From Mixophyes australis (Eukaryota; Chordata; Amphibia; Anura; Limnodynastidae): a stretch of 64,000 nucleotides of DNA. The notes beneath the pieces were generated by a model. That model did not search any database. It was not told where the DNA came from and saw only the letters and a list, made by a program, of their open reading frames with translations. Shown here piece by piece: positions 20,662-31,080 of this stretch (position 1 is the stretch's first letter; every line of letters begins with the position of its first letter). The position numbers and the translations under genes are program-made. The stretch lies in assembly GCA_036250195.1 (NCBI GenBank), contig JAVHZZ010000006.1, positions 166,118,424 to 166,182,423 on the forward strand, read 5' to 3'.

Positions 20662-23130
20662 GTGATATGGATATTTTCTAGGGGGGAAGGGGAGTTAAAA
20701 ACAGATCTGAGTTGAAAAAAGATTTGAGGTGCTGCAGACGTTGACTCCGTACTGGTGGGGCAATTGTACGCTATTTGCCAATAGTGGATTGTAGGAGTTA
20801 AATATCAAAAAAAATTTGGTGGTCTAAATGATTTGATGTTCCAGGAACAGAATTTTGAAGCAAATGTAAAAGAATGGTTTGTGAACCTGGATCATTTGAG
20901 AAGGCAGCCAGACTGGCTGACATGCATGACACTGTTCGGGTGTCCTCAGCTATAAAAGAGCCTTTGTGCCACAGCAGTCTTCCTGGAAATAGGGGCGGAC
21001 TAGAGTAACACCCCTGTACCCATTTACCAAACTAACTAGCAGTTCTTCTTTCTTTTCTGGGAGTGTGGAGGCAAAGCTAATTTTGTTAGACTCCCTCCAG
21101 TGTTTTGTTTGCAACAAGATGCCAACTTTCCAGAGCAGAAAAAAACTACACCCTCCATCTCATCCAACTGTCCTGTCTGTTGCTGGACCCCAAGAGTGCC
21201 AGAAGGACAACATGCAATCAGTGGGTTCAATTTAAAAAAATAAATACTGGTTAACATAGGTTAATTGGATGCTGAAAAAATGGACCCTAGTGTGTGTTTG
21301 TGTGGTAAAGAATTTAGACTCCAACGAAGAGGGCTGTGTAATATGGTGTCACACACCTAAACTGTCAAAACTAGCAGTTAAGCTGGGTAATGTACCCTTT
21401 CCTTCATTATATCGAATGTGTCTACCAGAAGAATGTATAACTGGCATAGAGGCACCAAAAGCTATTGTCACCAGACACTGATCTGCAGGAGTGAAGTCAA
21501 TCATTTCAGCAAGGTCAGGAGACCAACTTTACTCTAGAGAAACTAAGATATTTGTCAGTAAAGCTTCCCGCTGAACTTGACCATAAAAAGGTTTACTGGG
21601 AAGGTGGGAGGCTGTACAGGGAAATTATGGCCTCAGACCTGCAGGAAGCATAGGCAACAGAGACAGCTTGTGGAATCCAAGGAATATTGTAGAGAGCTAT
21701 TAAGGTTAGACCATTAAATGAAATGGACATTTAGTAGTGCAAAAACCCATGTAACGTTTAACTCATAATTTCTATTGGCCAGGAATGGGTATGGATACAG
21801 CCAATTATTTTCACTTATCATACCTATCAAAAAAATGGTAAAACCCAAAGATGTGGGACATGACCTTTAGTGCTCTTTGGGGCCTGAGTCATTAAGGAAA
21901 GTAAGGCAAAAAAAAGGAGTAGACGTTCTCCTTGACAAACCATGTTACAATGCCAGGGGTGCAAATTAGTTTATTATTTTATACATAAGATAAATACTGG
22001 TTGTTTTTTTATGTAGCACACAAATACTTGATAGCTTTATTTTTACACTGAAATTTAAAGTTGAACTAGGACATGTCCTACCCCAACTATGAATCTGTCC
22101 CCACATTTTAAATTTACCTCCTCCTCTAAAGCAGCATGATTTTGCCCAGGTGCTAAGTTGCTCCTTTTTTATGCTTTGCTCTCCTTAATGACTTGGGCCC
22201 TTTGAGTGCAGGAGTGAATATTGTGGTGCCAATTTCTATCAACAGTAGCTCTGGGGAAACAATTTATTCTCACAGTGGTAATTTTTCCACCCGATACCTC
22301 AAAGCAGTGGCCTTAATCAAGCAAGTCAAAGTAGCAAAAATTCTCATTAGTATTAGTATAGAGTGGGATCTGCCAAAGAAATTGATAAGGATACGAAATC
22401 TATGTCAAAGTCTCTGTAAATAGATGAAGGTGGAATACCTTATAGTCAGCCTACAATACCCTCAAAGAAATGGCCTGGGTAAATAATTTAATGGCACCCT
22501 GAAACAGATGTTCAGAGCCTTTATGGATTCTCAGAGGAGAGAATGGGAGCTGTTTCTGCCAAATCTCCTTTTGCTTATTGGGAAGTGCTGCAGAAACTCA
22601 CTGGGTACTTCCCCAAGAAGGAAATGGAGGAACTGTTAAAGCTGGAGGGCTAGAAGTTCTATTGCTCCTGGTGCTGCTATCCCAGGGTACTGATCCCCAA
22701 AAAGATGGGACCACAAGATTCTATGTAGACTAAAGGAGGTTGAATGAAACAACTTTCATTAATGCATATAGATAGGATAGATTAATTACTGGAGCAAGCA
22801 GCCCATGCCCACTGTCTGAATATTTGGGATGTAAGTAGAGGGTACTGCCAGATCACTCTGACTCCAGAGACTCAGGAGAGGTCTTTTGTCACTTTCTTTG
22901 GGCTACACGAGCTGCTGGTCATACTCTTTGGCATGAAAACTGCATCTGCCACCTTCCTGAGACATGACGATATCTTTCAAGAGGGCCAGGGGTCAAGTGA
23001 TATCTTACCTGTAGACATTGATGTCTTCTGTCAAACCTGGGAGGAGCACCTGATTCACTTAAACAATGTGCTAGAGAAAATAGCAAGGGCAGGCCTGACC
23101 CTAAAAACTGACCCTAAAAACTGAGAAATT
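20662..23130 (+). mobile_element. Decayed Ty3/gypsy internal region
   Basis: Between the LTR-like sequence and the RT fragment there are many stops. The only recognisable domain is reverse transcriptase at the 3' side. The stretch 21000-22200 is too degraded to assign and carries no intact protein. The element seems truncated after RT: no RNase H, integrase or 3' LTR follows. Confidence 0.5.
22480..23124 (+). pseudogene. Ty3/gypsy reverse transcriptase remnant
   Basis: Across several frames the order of gypsy RT words is kept: EMEELLKLEG, then 'PRVLIPKK', a degraded 'YVDYRRLNE'-like region, a phenylalanine-rich 'FFGLHELLVILFGMKTAS' region, and WEEHLIHLNNVLEKI..AGLTLK near the end. These are the fingers, palm and connection of RT. 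Frameshifts and stops are frequent and the catalytic YxDD box is not intact (I read LPVDIDVF at that place). It could not make active enzyme. Confidence 0.6.
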
Positions 23131-23930
23131 ACATATTGGTATGAGTGAGGTACAGTACCTGGGGCACTGAGTAGGGGGAGGAGATGCTATCATTGCCTGG
23201 CCTACTCTTAAGACTAAAAAACATGTCATGTCTATTTTAGAGATTGACAAACATTCTCCAGTACTGCATGCCCACAACTCTGCTAACAGGTTCATAGTAT
23301 TGATGCCTACAATCATGGGCTTTGAGTTGTGATCAGCTAGGTAAACGAGCAAGGGGAAGAGCATCCCATAATTTATGGAGACAGTGGGTGGTCTATACTG
23401 TAGTGGAAAAAGAGGTCCTATCGTTATGTGTGTGTATATATATATTGTAACAAAGGGAGGCATTTATCTGACAAGAGGCAGAGAAAGTATACAAACAGAA
23501 TAAAACATTGGCACAGTTATGCACCTAGGTTGAGATTAAACCACGTAAAAACGTATGCGTAGTTTAAAGTTTGTTAACTTACATGATTTCCTCTCAGCAA
23601 ACAGACAGGGTGTGTCTGTTTGTGCAAACAGAGCCAGTGATGGGTGTTTTCTTTTAAAGAGAAGGTGGGTGTGTCACATGCCCGTCAAGCTAAGGCTGGG
23701 GGAGGAGCATCGAGGATAAAAGCTTGATTGTGTTATTTGTTCAGGGAGACCAACGCTGGGGTAGCTGGCTGGTCTTGAGAGAGAGCTGGTCTATGTATAG
23801 CAAGCGTTTAGGGTCTCCATAATTGCTGTGAAAGTATACGGTGTCAAAACATTTATCATCCTGACAATGAAGCTACATAAAAAGGAAGAAGTTGTTCGTG
23901 TGTGCTTCTGCAGTAGCGGGCTCTTTCCAC
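23131..23930. other. No feature recognised
   Basis: Sequence between the gypsy relic and the (TA)n tract. The 23620-23760 stretch ('ggtgtgtctgtttgtgc', 'ggataaaagcttgattgtg') could be repeat-derived, but no class is supported. Confidence 0.35.
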
Positions 23931-23931
23931 A

Positions 23932-23932
<1 letters not shown>

Positions 23933-24005
<73 letters not shown>
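23933..24005. repeat. (TA)n/(TG)n microsatellite
   Basis: Two TA tracts separated by TGTGTG. The Tc1 transposon begins about a dozen bases downstream; Tc1/mariner elements target TA dinucleotides. Confidence 0.9.
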
Positions 24006-24008
<3 letters not shown>

Positions 24009-24014
24009 TACACA

Positions 24015-25500
24015 CACAGTCATGGCCAAAAGTTTTGAGACTGACACAAATATTATTTTTCACAAAGTCTGCTGCCTCACTTTTATAATGGCAATTTGCA
24101 TATACTCCAGAATGTCATCAGATGAATTGCAATTAATATTAAAGTCCCTCTTCGCCATGACAATGAACTTTATACCAAAAACAACATTTCCACTGCCTTT
24201 CAGCCCTGCCAGAAAGGGACCAGCTGACATCAGGTCAGTGATTCTCTCATTAACACAGGTGAGAGTGTTAAGACTGGAGATCACGCTGTCATGCTAATTC
24301 AGTTAGAATTACAGACTGCAAGCTTTAAAAGGAGGGTGGTGCTTGAAATCATTGTTCTTCCTCTGTCAACCATGGTTAGCTGCAAGGAAACACATGCAGT
24401 CATCATTGTTTTGCACAAAAAGGGCTTCACAGGCAAGGATATTGCTGCTAGTGAGATTGCACCTAAATCAACCATTTATCGGATCATCAAAAACTTCAAA
24501 GAGGGAAGTTTACTAGTTGTGAAGAAGGCTTCAGGGTGACCAAGAACGTCCAGCAAGCACCAGGATCATCTTCTAACGTTGATTCAGCTGCGAGATCCGG
24601 GCACTACCAGTGCAGAGCTTGCTCAGGAATGGCAGCAAGCAGGTGTGAGTGCATCTGCATGCACAGTGAAGCGAAAACTTTTGGAGGATGGCCTGGTGTC
24701 AAGAAGGCCAGCAAAGAAGCCACTTCTCTCCATGAAAAACTTCAGGGACAGACTGATATTCTGCAAAAGGTACAGGGATTGGACTGCTGAAGTCATTTTC
24801 TCTGATGAATCCCCTTTCAGATTGTTTGGGGAATCTGTAAAAACACTTGTCTGGAGAAGGAAAGGTGAGCGCTACCATCAGTCCTGTGTCATGCCAACTG
24901 TAAAAGCATCCTGAGACCATTCATGTGTGGGGTTGTTTCTCAGCAAAGGGAGTGGGCTCACTCACAATGTTGCCGAAGAACACAACCATGAATAAAGAAT
25001 GGTACCAAAACATCCTCCAAGACCAACTTCTCCCAAGCATCCAAGAACAGTTTGGTGATGACCAATGCCTTTTCCATAATGATGGAGCACCTTGCCATAA
25101 GACAAAAGTGATAAGTAAGTGGCTCGGGGATCAAAATATTGAAATTTTGGGTCCATGGCCAGGAAACTCCCCAGACCTTAATCCCATTGAGAACTTGTGG
25201 TCAATCCTCAAGAGGCAGGTGGACAAACAAAAATCCACAAATTCTGACAAACGCCAAGCACTGATTAAGCAGTATGTGGCCCAGAAGTTGATTGACAGCA
25301 GGCCAGGGCGAATTGCAGAGATCTTCAAAAAGAAGGGTCAACACTGCAAATATTGATTCTTTGCATAAACTCAATGTAATTGTCAATTAAACCCTTTAAC
25401 ACTTATGAAATGCTTGTAATTTTACTTCAGCATACCATAGCAACATCTGACAAAAATGTTTAAAAACACTGAAGCAGCAAACTTTGTGAAAACCAATACA
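24015..25500 (+). mobile_element. Tc1-like DNA transposon, right end lost
   Basis: The left TIR is CAGTCATGGCCAAAAGTTTTG at 24017, next to a TA-rich tract. The transposase gene is followed by a subterminal stretch (25440-25490, 'actgaagcagcaaactttg') that partly mirrors the left subterminal sequence (24065 region), but the matching right TIR is absent. The element is therefore probably immobile. It is among the better preserved mobile elements in the window. Confidence 0.85.
24372..25356 (+). pseudogene. Tc1-like transposase, one stop and one frameshift
   Basis: The enzyme cuts and pastes the transposon by binding its TIRs and using a DDE catalytic triad. From ATG 24372, residues 1-55 form the first helix-turn-helix (KGFTGKDIAASEIAPKSTIY). 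A nonsense TGA at 24537 interrupts the frame, which then continues unshifted through a second HTH (TSAELAQEWQQAGV) to the first catalytic Asp (IFSDESPF). Near 24900 an extra A in 'gtaaaagcatcc' shifts the frame, and the last part holds WGCFSAKG, the second Asp (HNDGAPCH) and the Glu (SPDLNPIENLW), ending at 25356. By my count 35 residues separate the second Asp and the Glu, one more than the usual DD34E. Total length about 328 codons is normal for Tc1. Confidence 0.9.
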
Positions 25501-27600
25501 TGTGTAATACAACACTGAAAAACAGCCCAATACCGTTAAGACAGTTATAGTGATGTCATTTATAGTCACGGGACAGTGTAGTGTGCGAAAAAATTCTTTA
25601 GTGGGGTTTTTTCAGTACTTCTGTCCTTTGTTTCTGTAACAGGCATGCTGTTATTTCTGTACAATATGGCATGTCATGTTATACAGTCCTGTGTCGTGTA
25701 AGTTTTTTAAAAAAAATGTGACCCCCCCCTCACCCCACCCCATATCAGAGAAGACAATGTCTGGTTGGTATACAGTATTAGTGTTTATTTTTTTCTTTAC
25801 TATCTTATAGACAGTGTTTAAACTTGTATGCAGCGCTATATAGAGGTATGTCAAATGTTTACTCTTTATTTGAGCTCACAATTAGGATTTGGTGTCTGAG
25901 ACAAAGAGATTTGCCAAAAAGGACTGCCACTGGGATTTGTACCAAGGAATCCAGCAAGTCTTTAATATCATAGTTATATAATAAGCATTTGCACTCTGTT
26001 GTTAACTAAGAAGGGTTAATGTAGAAAAAGCTGCAACAGGAAAAAAATGTGTTAATATTGATAACTCCAATGACATACATAATTCTGGAATGTGTACTTA
26101 GTAATTTACTACCTCTGGGTTTAATCATGGCTAGCTTCGATGACATTTTAATGAGTGAGGAATCATGTAGTAATATCACTCTGCCATGTAAATTACATGC
26201 ACACCTGGGAATGTGCCTCATGATCACCTTGTTTGGGAAAGGTGATTATCTGGCAACACTTAATGGTCCTCATTGCCTTTTAATTCCTTGGAGTATACTG
26301 CGTTCATTGCATCTTACAGTTTGGCAGTTTCTTTCCCAGGAAAGTTGACTATTTATAAAACATACATCTACAAACATAATTGCATATTGGGTTTGTTCAC
26401 CTTCAGGCATCTTTACTTTAGTTGCCTTGTGCATTCCCCCTCCTTTGCTAACCACTGCTTTATATTTCTACCTTACTTTTGTGGTTTGTTTTTTTTTCGT
26501 TTTTTTTAATTGTTGCATATCATCCATACAGAACAGATAAATTAGGTGGATAGTAAAACTTTGATAGGAAGGAACTGGGAAAAATAATTATAACTGACTG
26601 GATTTTGAATATAATCACAGGTAGGGGCTTGGTCTTCAGTCAAAATGATAAAAGTATGTACACAGCTAATTTAGGAGGAGTGTGACAACTGAATAACTAA
26701 GTTCTGTTGTGAAAGAATCCCTGTATGGTGGAAGTGGGCTTATTCATACAATGTACTTCATCCTAACCAATCAGAGTGAAGTCGCTCTGTTTGTAGTTAC
26801 TGGCTAATTGGGGCGGACTAATCATTCATTTAGGATTACGGGAAATACTTAGGGTGTAGTGTAGAATAATCTAAGCTAATTTTCATTCATATTATATTTA
26901 ATAGAAATCTACCTCCCATACTAATGGAAAAAACATGTTTCAGTAGTTTCAGCATCATTTTATAGCTTTATAGGCAATGTCCATCTAGGAATTATGGATC
27001 TTCTATCCAGACAGAACGCCGTATTTCTCTAAAACTCTTTGTAAGTTTGAAATGTCGTAAGCAAAAAGTGACAACTTATCTTACACAACTACATTATGTA
27101 TATCTTGGGACAGCCTACAGTTTACTTGTAAAGGTTCTATACAAATTAGAAACGAGAGGTGAAAGGGAACCCACATGTCTATCTCCATTTGTACTTTGGA
27201 AGGGGAAAAGATGCATTTGATTATTAAACACTTGAAGAAGATAGGCCTGATTCATTAGGGCACCTATCTGCTGATTTTGAGTGTATGGTAAGCAAAATCC
27301 CTCTGCGCATTCTCAGAACAGGCAGATACGACCGATGAAACAGCCAATTTCCACACGGAAAGCACACTTATTACAGCCTACGAGAAACAGGAGAGACCGG
27401 GGCAGGGAAGGGGCATGTGGCTGTAGTGAATGTACAGTGTAGGCATGCCAAACTCGAGCGCATGCAGCCACGGCCGTAGCAAGCTCTATATCCGTGGAAA
27501 TAACCCTGTCTTTCTGTCGTATGTCTTGCTCCAGTTCTGGGGCTAGTCTAAGTTAGTCAGCGGGCCTGCCGACCAGCCTTCTCAATAAAGTGTTAAAAAT
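25501..27600. other. No gene recognised
   Basis: Only short frames. 27245-27265 ('aggcctgattcattagggc') is the end motif of a MITE family also seen near 36410-36435. No RNA gene or conserved domain. Confidence 0.35.
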
Positions 27601-28386
27601 AGATTGAAAAGGGTAACATGGCCTGAACGCCATCTTGATCAGTCACATGGCAGCAGAGCTCGCCATCCTGAGCCCCTAAAACAACATCTGCCGTGGCTTG
27701 CTGGTGACTCGTCTACAGCCTGGCCGATTTGTGAGACCTTCCGGCCTTGCTAAACATAAAAATGAGGCAGATTGGAGCTGTTTCAGCTCATGAAGAAGCC
27801 TTACCCCTGGATGTCACGTGGGCGTGGCTGCCGAAAACGAATTGACTCTTCTGTCTAGCTCGCTGGGTCACATCACAGCCGCTTACATTCGTGGGGACTC
27901 CCCTTGAACTCCACGGGGCTGTGTGGTGCCAGTAACTGCCAGAGTGGACTGTGGGCGGCCATTTCCGGTTTGCGCCTGTGAAATTCTGGTTTGCGGATGC
28001 AGTGATCGGCACCTGAACCTGCTCTTACTGCAGGCCGGCCCCTCCTCACACTCTCCCCAGCACCTGGATAGGACTAATTCTGGATTTCTCTGCACCCTGG
28101 GAGAGTGCAAGTCACTGGAAGAGGACTCTCACTCCCATACATGTCCTAAGCCAATCCAGCCTACAGATTGGCCCTGATGATGCACTATAAACAGTCATGC
28201 TGCTGACTTAAAACGCAGCCATAGCTACCACCTGCATACCTCAATCTCCCTTTGTGTGGGAGTGCATTACTTGGGCTACAAGAATTCTTATGACCTGAAT
28301 AAGCCCAACCACGCACTGCCAGTATCAAACGGGCTGAACCTGATTTTGTCTAACTGTAAACATCATTACAGATCTCAGGTGACAAA

Positions 28387-30010
28387 ATGGCTCCTAGGAG
28401 AATTAAACCATCCAAACTGGTTAAACAGCTTCCCTATTTTAAACCGCAAAAACAGAGAGGTCTGCCCTCCCTTGGCAGAATAGAGAAAGAGCGGGTCCTC
28501 AGCTCGGAGTTACCCGCCAGATGCTTAAACTCCTGGTGACTCCTCACAACAGAAAGAACCAGACGCTGCGATTTCTTTTAAATTGATGCAACAGCTGCTG
28601 ACCAATCTGAAACCGTATTTGTTCTTCCGCTCCTCTGTCACAGCCATTCAAGCTGAGGTGGTGGAACTAGGGAACAGGACTGACCATGTTGAGAATAAAA
28701 TGGAAGAGATGGTGATGTCTCATAATGAGTTAATAACATCCCATTGTCAGGCGCCGTTCCGCACGGCCGCCTGTCTGCTGACAGCGCGTCTGGTTGCATA
28801 GCAACCAGACGCATCACTTCCGGGTCCCCCTGCCGTCCGACCTCTGGGTGTGATGACGCGCCCCGTTGCTAGGCAACGGGACGCTATGAAGGATTCCCGG
28901 CGGCAGGTATGACAGCGCTGCAGCGCTGATTCTGATTGGGTTACCACAGTATTTAAACCTCTTCCTGCCCTCTCACCAGTGCCAGAGTATCAGGTCTTCC
29001 TGCCTCCAGCGTTTGTGTATACCAGTTGCTGTATTCGTTCCTGACTATCCTCGTGCTGCTTGTGACCTTTTGACCCGGACCGTTTGACCACCCCTATTTG
29101 GATTCTGCCTTTGTACTGTTCTCCCTGAAAGTTACCGACCCGGCTTGCCTCACCATTCTTCTGGATTTCCCTTTGTACCTCTTCTACCTGAACGTTGCTG
29201 ACCCGGCCTGTCTGACACCTCCTTGTATCTCGCTGTGGACTCTAGGAAGGACCGCAACCTGCGTGTCCCTGCAGTGGAGTCCATACTTCCTTGCGGGGGT
29301 TCCTGGTGAATACCAGGGGCACGTTAGACTCCGCGCCTTCCTCTGAGTTGCGCCAACAACAGCAGGTACCCACTATCAGTCGTGACACCCATGAGCAGTT
29401 GGAGGCTGAAGTGGGCTCCATAAGAGACAAGATGGCTGATCTAGAGGATAGATCCTGTAGGAACAATATAAACAACCACAATATAAAGATACGTGGAATT
29501 CCAGAACATGTATCAAATGCAGACCTCTATTCCTATGTCACTGATTTCTTCAAGAAGCTCCTACCAGTGGCCTCCACCCAGGAGTTATTCATTGATCGTA
29601 TCCATCGACTACCAAGAGCTAGAAATGCTTCAGACACCTTGTCCAGAGACACTCTTCTACGCATTAATTTTTTTCATACAAAAGAGAGAATTATGCGGGC
29701 AGCAAGAGAAGCAGAAGGCTCAGATGTTTTACATGACCTGCAGTTGTTCCCAGACGTCTCCCAAGCTACAGTTGCTAAACCCCAGTCATTCCAACAGGTT
29801 ACAAAAATCCTGAGAGAAAATGATATTCCATATAGGTGGGGTTTCCCAGTAAAACTCCTGTTGCAAAGAATCAACGTGTCGCATGTTATTTCCTCGGTGG
29901 AAGATGGGGACCAAACTCCTGTCATCCTGGAACCTCCAAATTCCTCAGCAGAACCCCAAATCCTGGGCTCATATAAACAGAAAGTGGTCCACAAAGGGGA
30001 AATCAGGTGA
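28387..30010 (+). pseudogene. L1-type ORF1 protein, split by a solo LTR
   Basis: L1 ORF1p is a trimeric RNA-binding chaperone. The start MAPRRIKPSKLVKQ is typical of frog L1 ORF1, but a frameshift follows near 28500. A coiled coil (VENKMEEMVMSHNELITSH) is cut at the LTR insertion and resumes after it as EQLEAEVGSIRDKMADLED. The RRM-like core then reads RNNI..IKIRGIPEHV, FIDRIHRLP, LLRINFFHTKERIM, and ends with a C-terminal domain containing DIPYRWGFPVKLL. The LTR plus duplicated target is 648 bp, a multiple of three, so both halves share one reading phase. Apart from the early frameshift and the LTR, the protein is well preserved. Confidence 0.8.
28745..29387 (+). mobile_element. Solo LTR (gypsy type) with CCCAT duplication
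   Basis: It starts TGTCAGGCGCCG and ends CGTGACA, with a perfect 5-bp TSD CCCAT at 28740-28744 and 29388-29392. No internal retroelement sequence remains, so it is a solo LTR left by LTR-LTR recombination. The GC-rich first third carries two RFX X-box-like palindromes, GTTGCATAGCAAC and GTTGCTAGGCAAC. 'gtatttaaacc' near 28950 could be a TATA-like element. It is inserted in LINE ORF1. Confidence 0.9.
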
Positions 30011-30498
30011 TCGAGGAATGATATCTTCATAAACGAGACCTGTATAGACATAATCCGGCCCATTTCGGGTTTGTTTTCTCTTATTGCATTGGGGCTTTCA
30101 TGGAATGAACCCTGACTAAGTAACTCATCTACTCTTCTTTGTTTTGTCTCCGGGACTTTGACTATAAGACATGCAAGTATGACCCACTTATATTTGTAGA
30201 AGCACGGGTGTACTGATACAGAGCTTACATAGGAAGTCTAGGTTGAAAAAATTATGCTATATGCAATGTGATAACTGGTAATTTCTGAGATACTGCTATC
30301 ACTCGGCCCCCTTCTCCCCTCACTGTTTCCTCCCCTCCTCTATTCTCTGCTCTCTTCACCATAGGTATAGTCTCCTGGAGACAGCAATCAACAAGAACTC
30401 CATATCTCACACTACACATGCCTACATGCATAATTCTGTTGATGACTGTATATATGTGTATGGCAATACTTTTTTGCAACATCAGAGGAAGTTCGTGC
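30011..30498. other. LINE inter-ORF region
   Basis: Sequence between ORF1 and the first inserted MITE. No additional motif; the region belongs to the LINE spacer or to unrecognised insertions. Confidence 0.35.
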
Positions 30499-30756
30499 CA
30501 GTGGCGGATCCAGGATCGCCCCCACTAGCAGGGGCTTGCTGCCGACAGCTGCACACTGTGCAGGTCCGTTCAGCAGTGACAGTGTGCTGCCCGGCTGCTC
30601 TGATTGTGTTTTAAACACAATCAGAGCAGCGGGACAGCACACTGCCACTGCTGAACGGACCTCCACATAGTGTGCAGCCGCCGGCAGCCTTAGAAATAAA
30701 AAAGGGGGCGGGGCCTAAATCGCCCCGGGTATATCAATAGTCTAGATCCGCCCCTG
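30499..30756. mobile_element. hAT MITE with long internal hairpin
   Basis: The left CAGTGGCGGATCCAG and the right end, reverse complement CAGGGGCGGATCTAG, are TIRs. The perfect 8-bp TSD GTTCGTGC is at 30491-30498 and 30757-30764. The interior (about 30563-30660) is a long imperfect inverted repeat centred on 'gtgttttaaacac'. No coding capacity. Confidence 0.9.
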
Positions 30757-30887
30757 GTTCGTGCTGGATATAAGATCAAATTTATATTGCCTAAGGTAGC
30801 TAGAGTTAAGTAATAAGACTGTTAGAAACTAGTTTGGCAGGGTCCAGCCCCTTTGGTTAAGTTCAGGGCCCATATTGTTATTTACAT

Positions 30888-31080
30888 CAGGGTTTCCCAA
30901 ACCCAGTCCTCAGGGCTCCCCAACAGTGCAGGTTTTCCGACTCACATGTGACATAATTAGGACCACCTGTGGATCTGTTACAATGTGTCAGTCAGTAATG
31001 AATACACCTGTGCTCCAGCAAGGAGATATGGAAAACCTGCACTGTTGGGGAGCCCTGAGGACTGGGTTTGGGAAACCCTG
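30888..31080. mobile_element. hAT MITE with TIRs of about 40 bp
   Basis: The ends CAGGGTTTCCCAAACCCAG and CTGGGTTTGGGAAACCCTG are inverted repeats that extend about 40 bp. A perfect 8-bp TSD ATTTACAT is at 30880-30887 and 31081-31088. The 193-bp element has no coding capacity. It is inserted in the LINE spacer. Confidence 0.95.
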
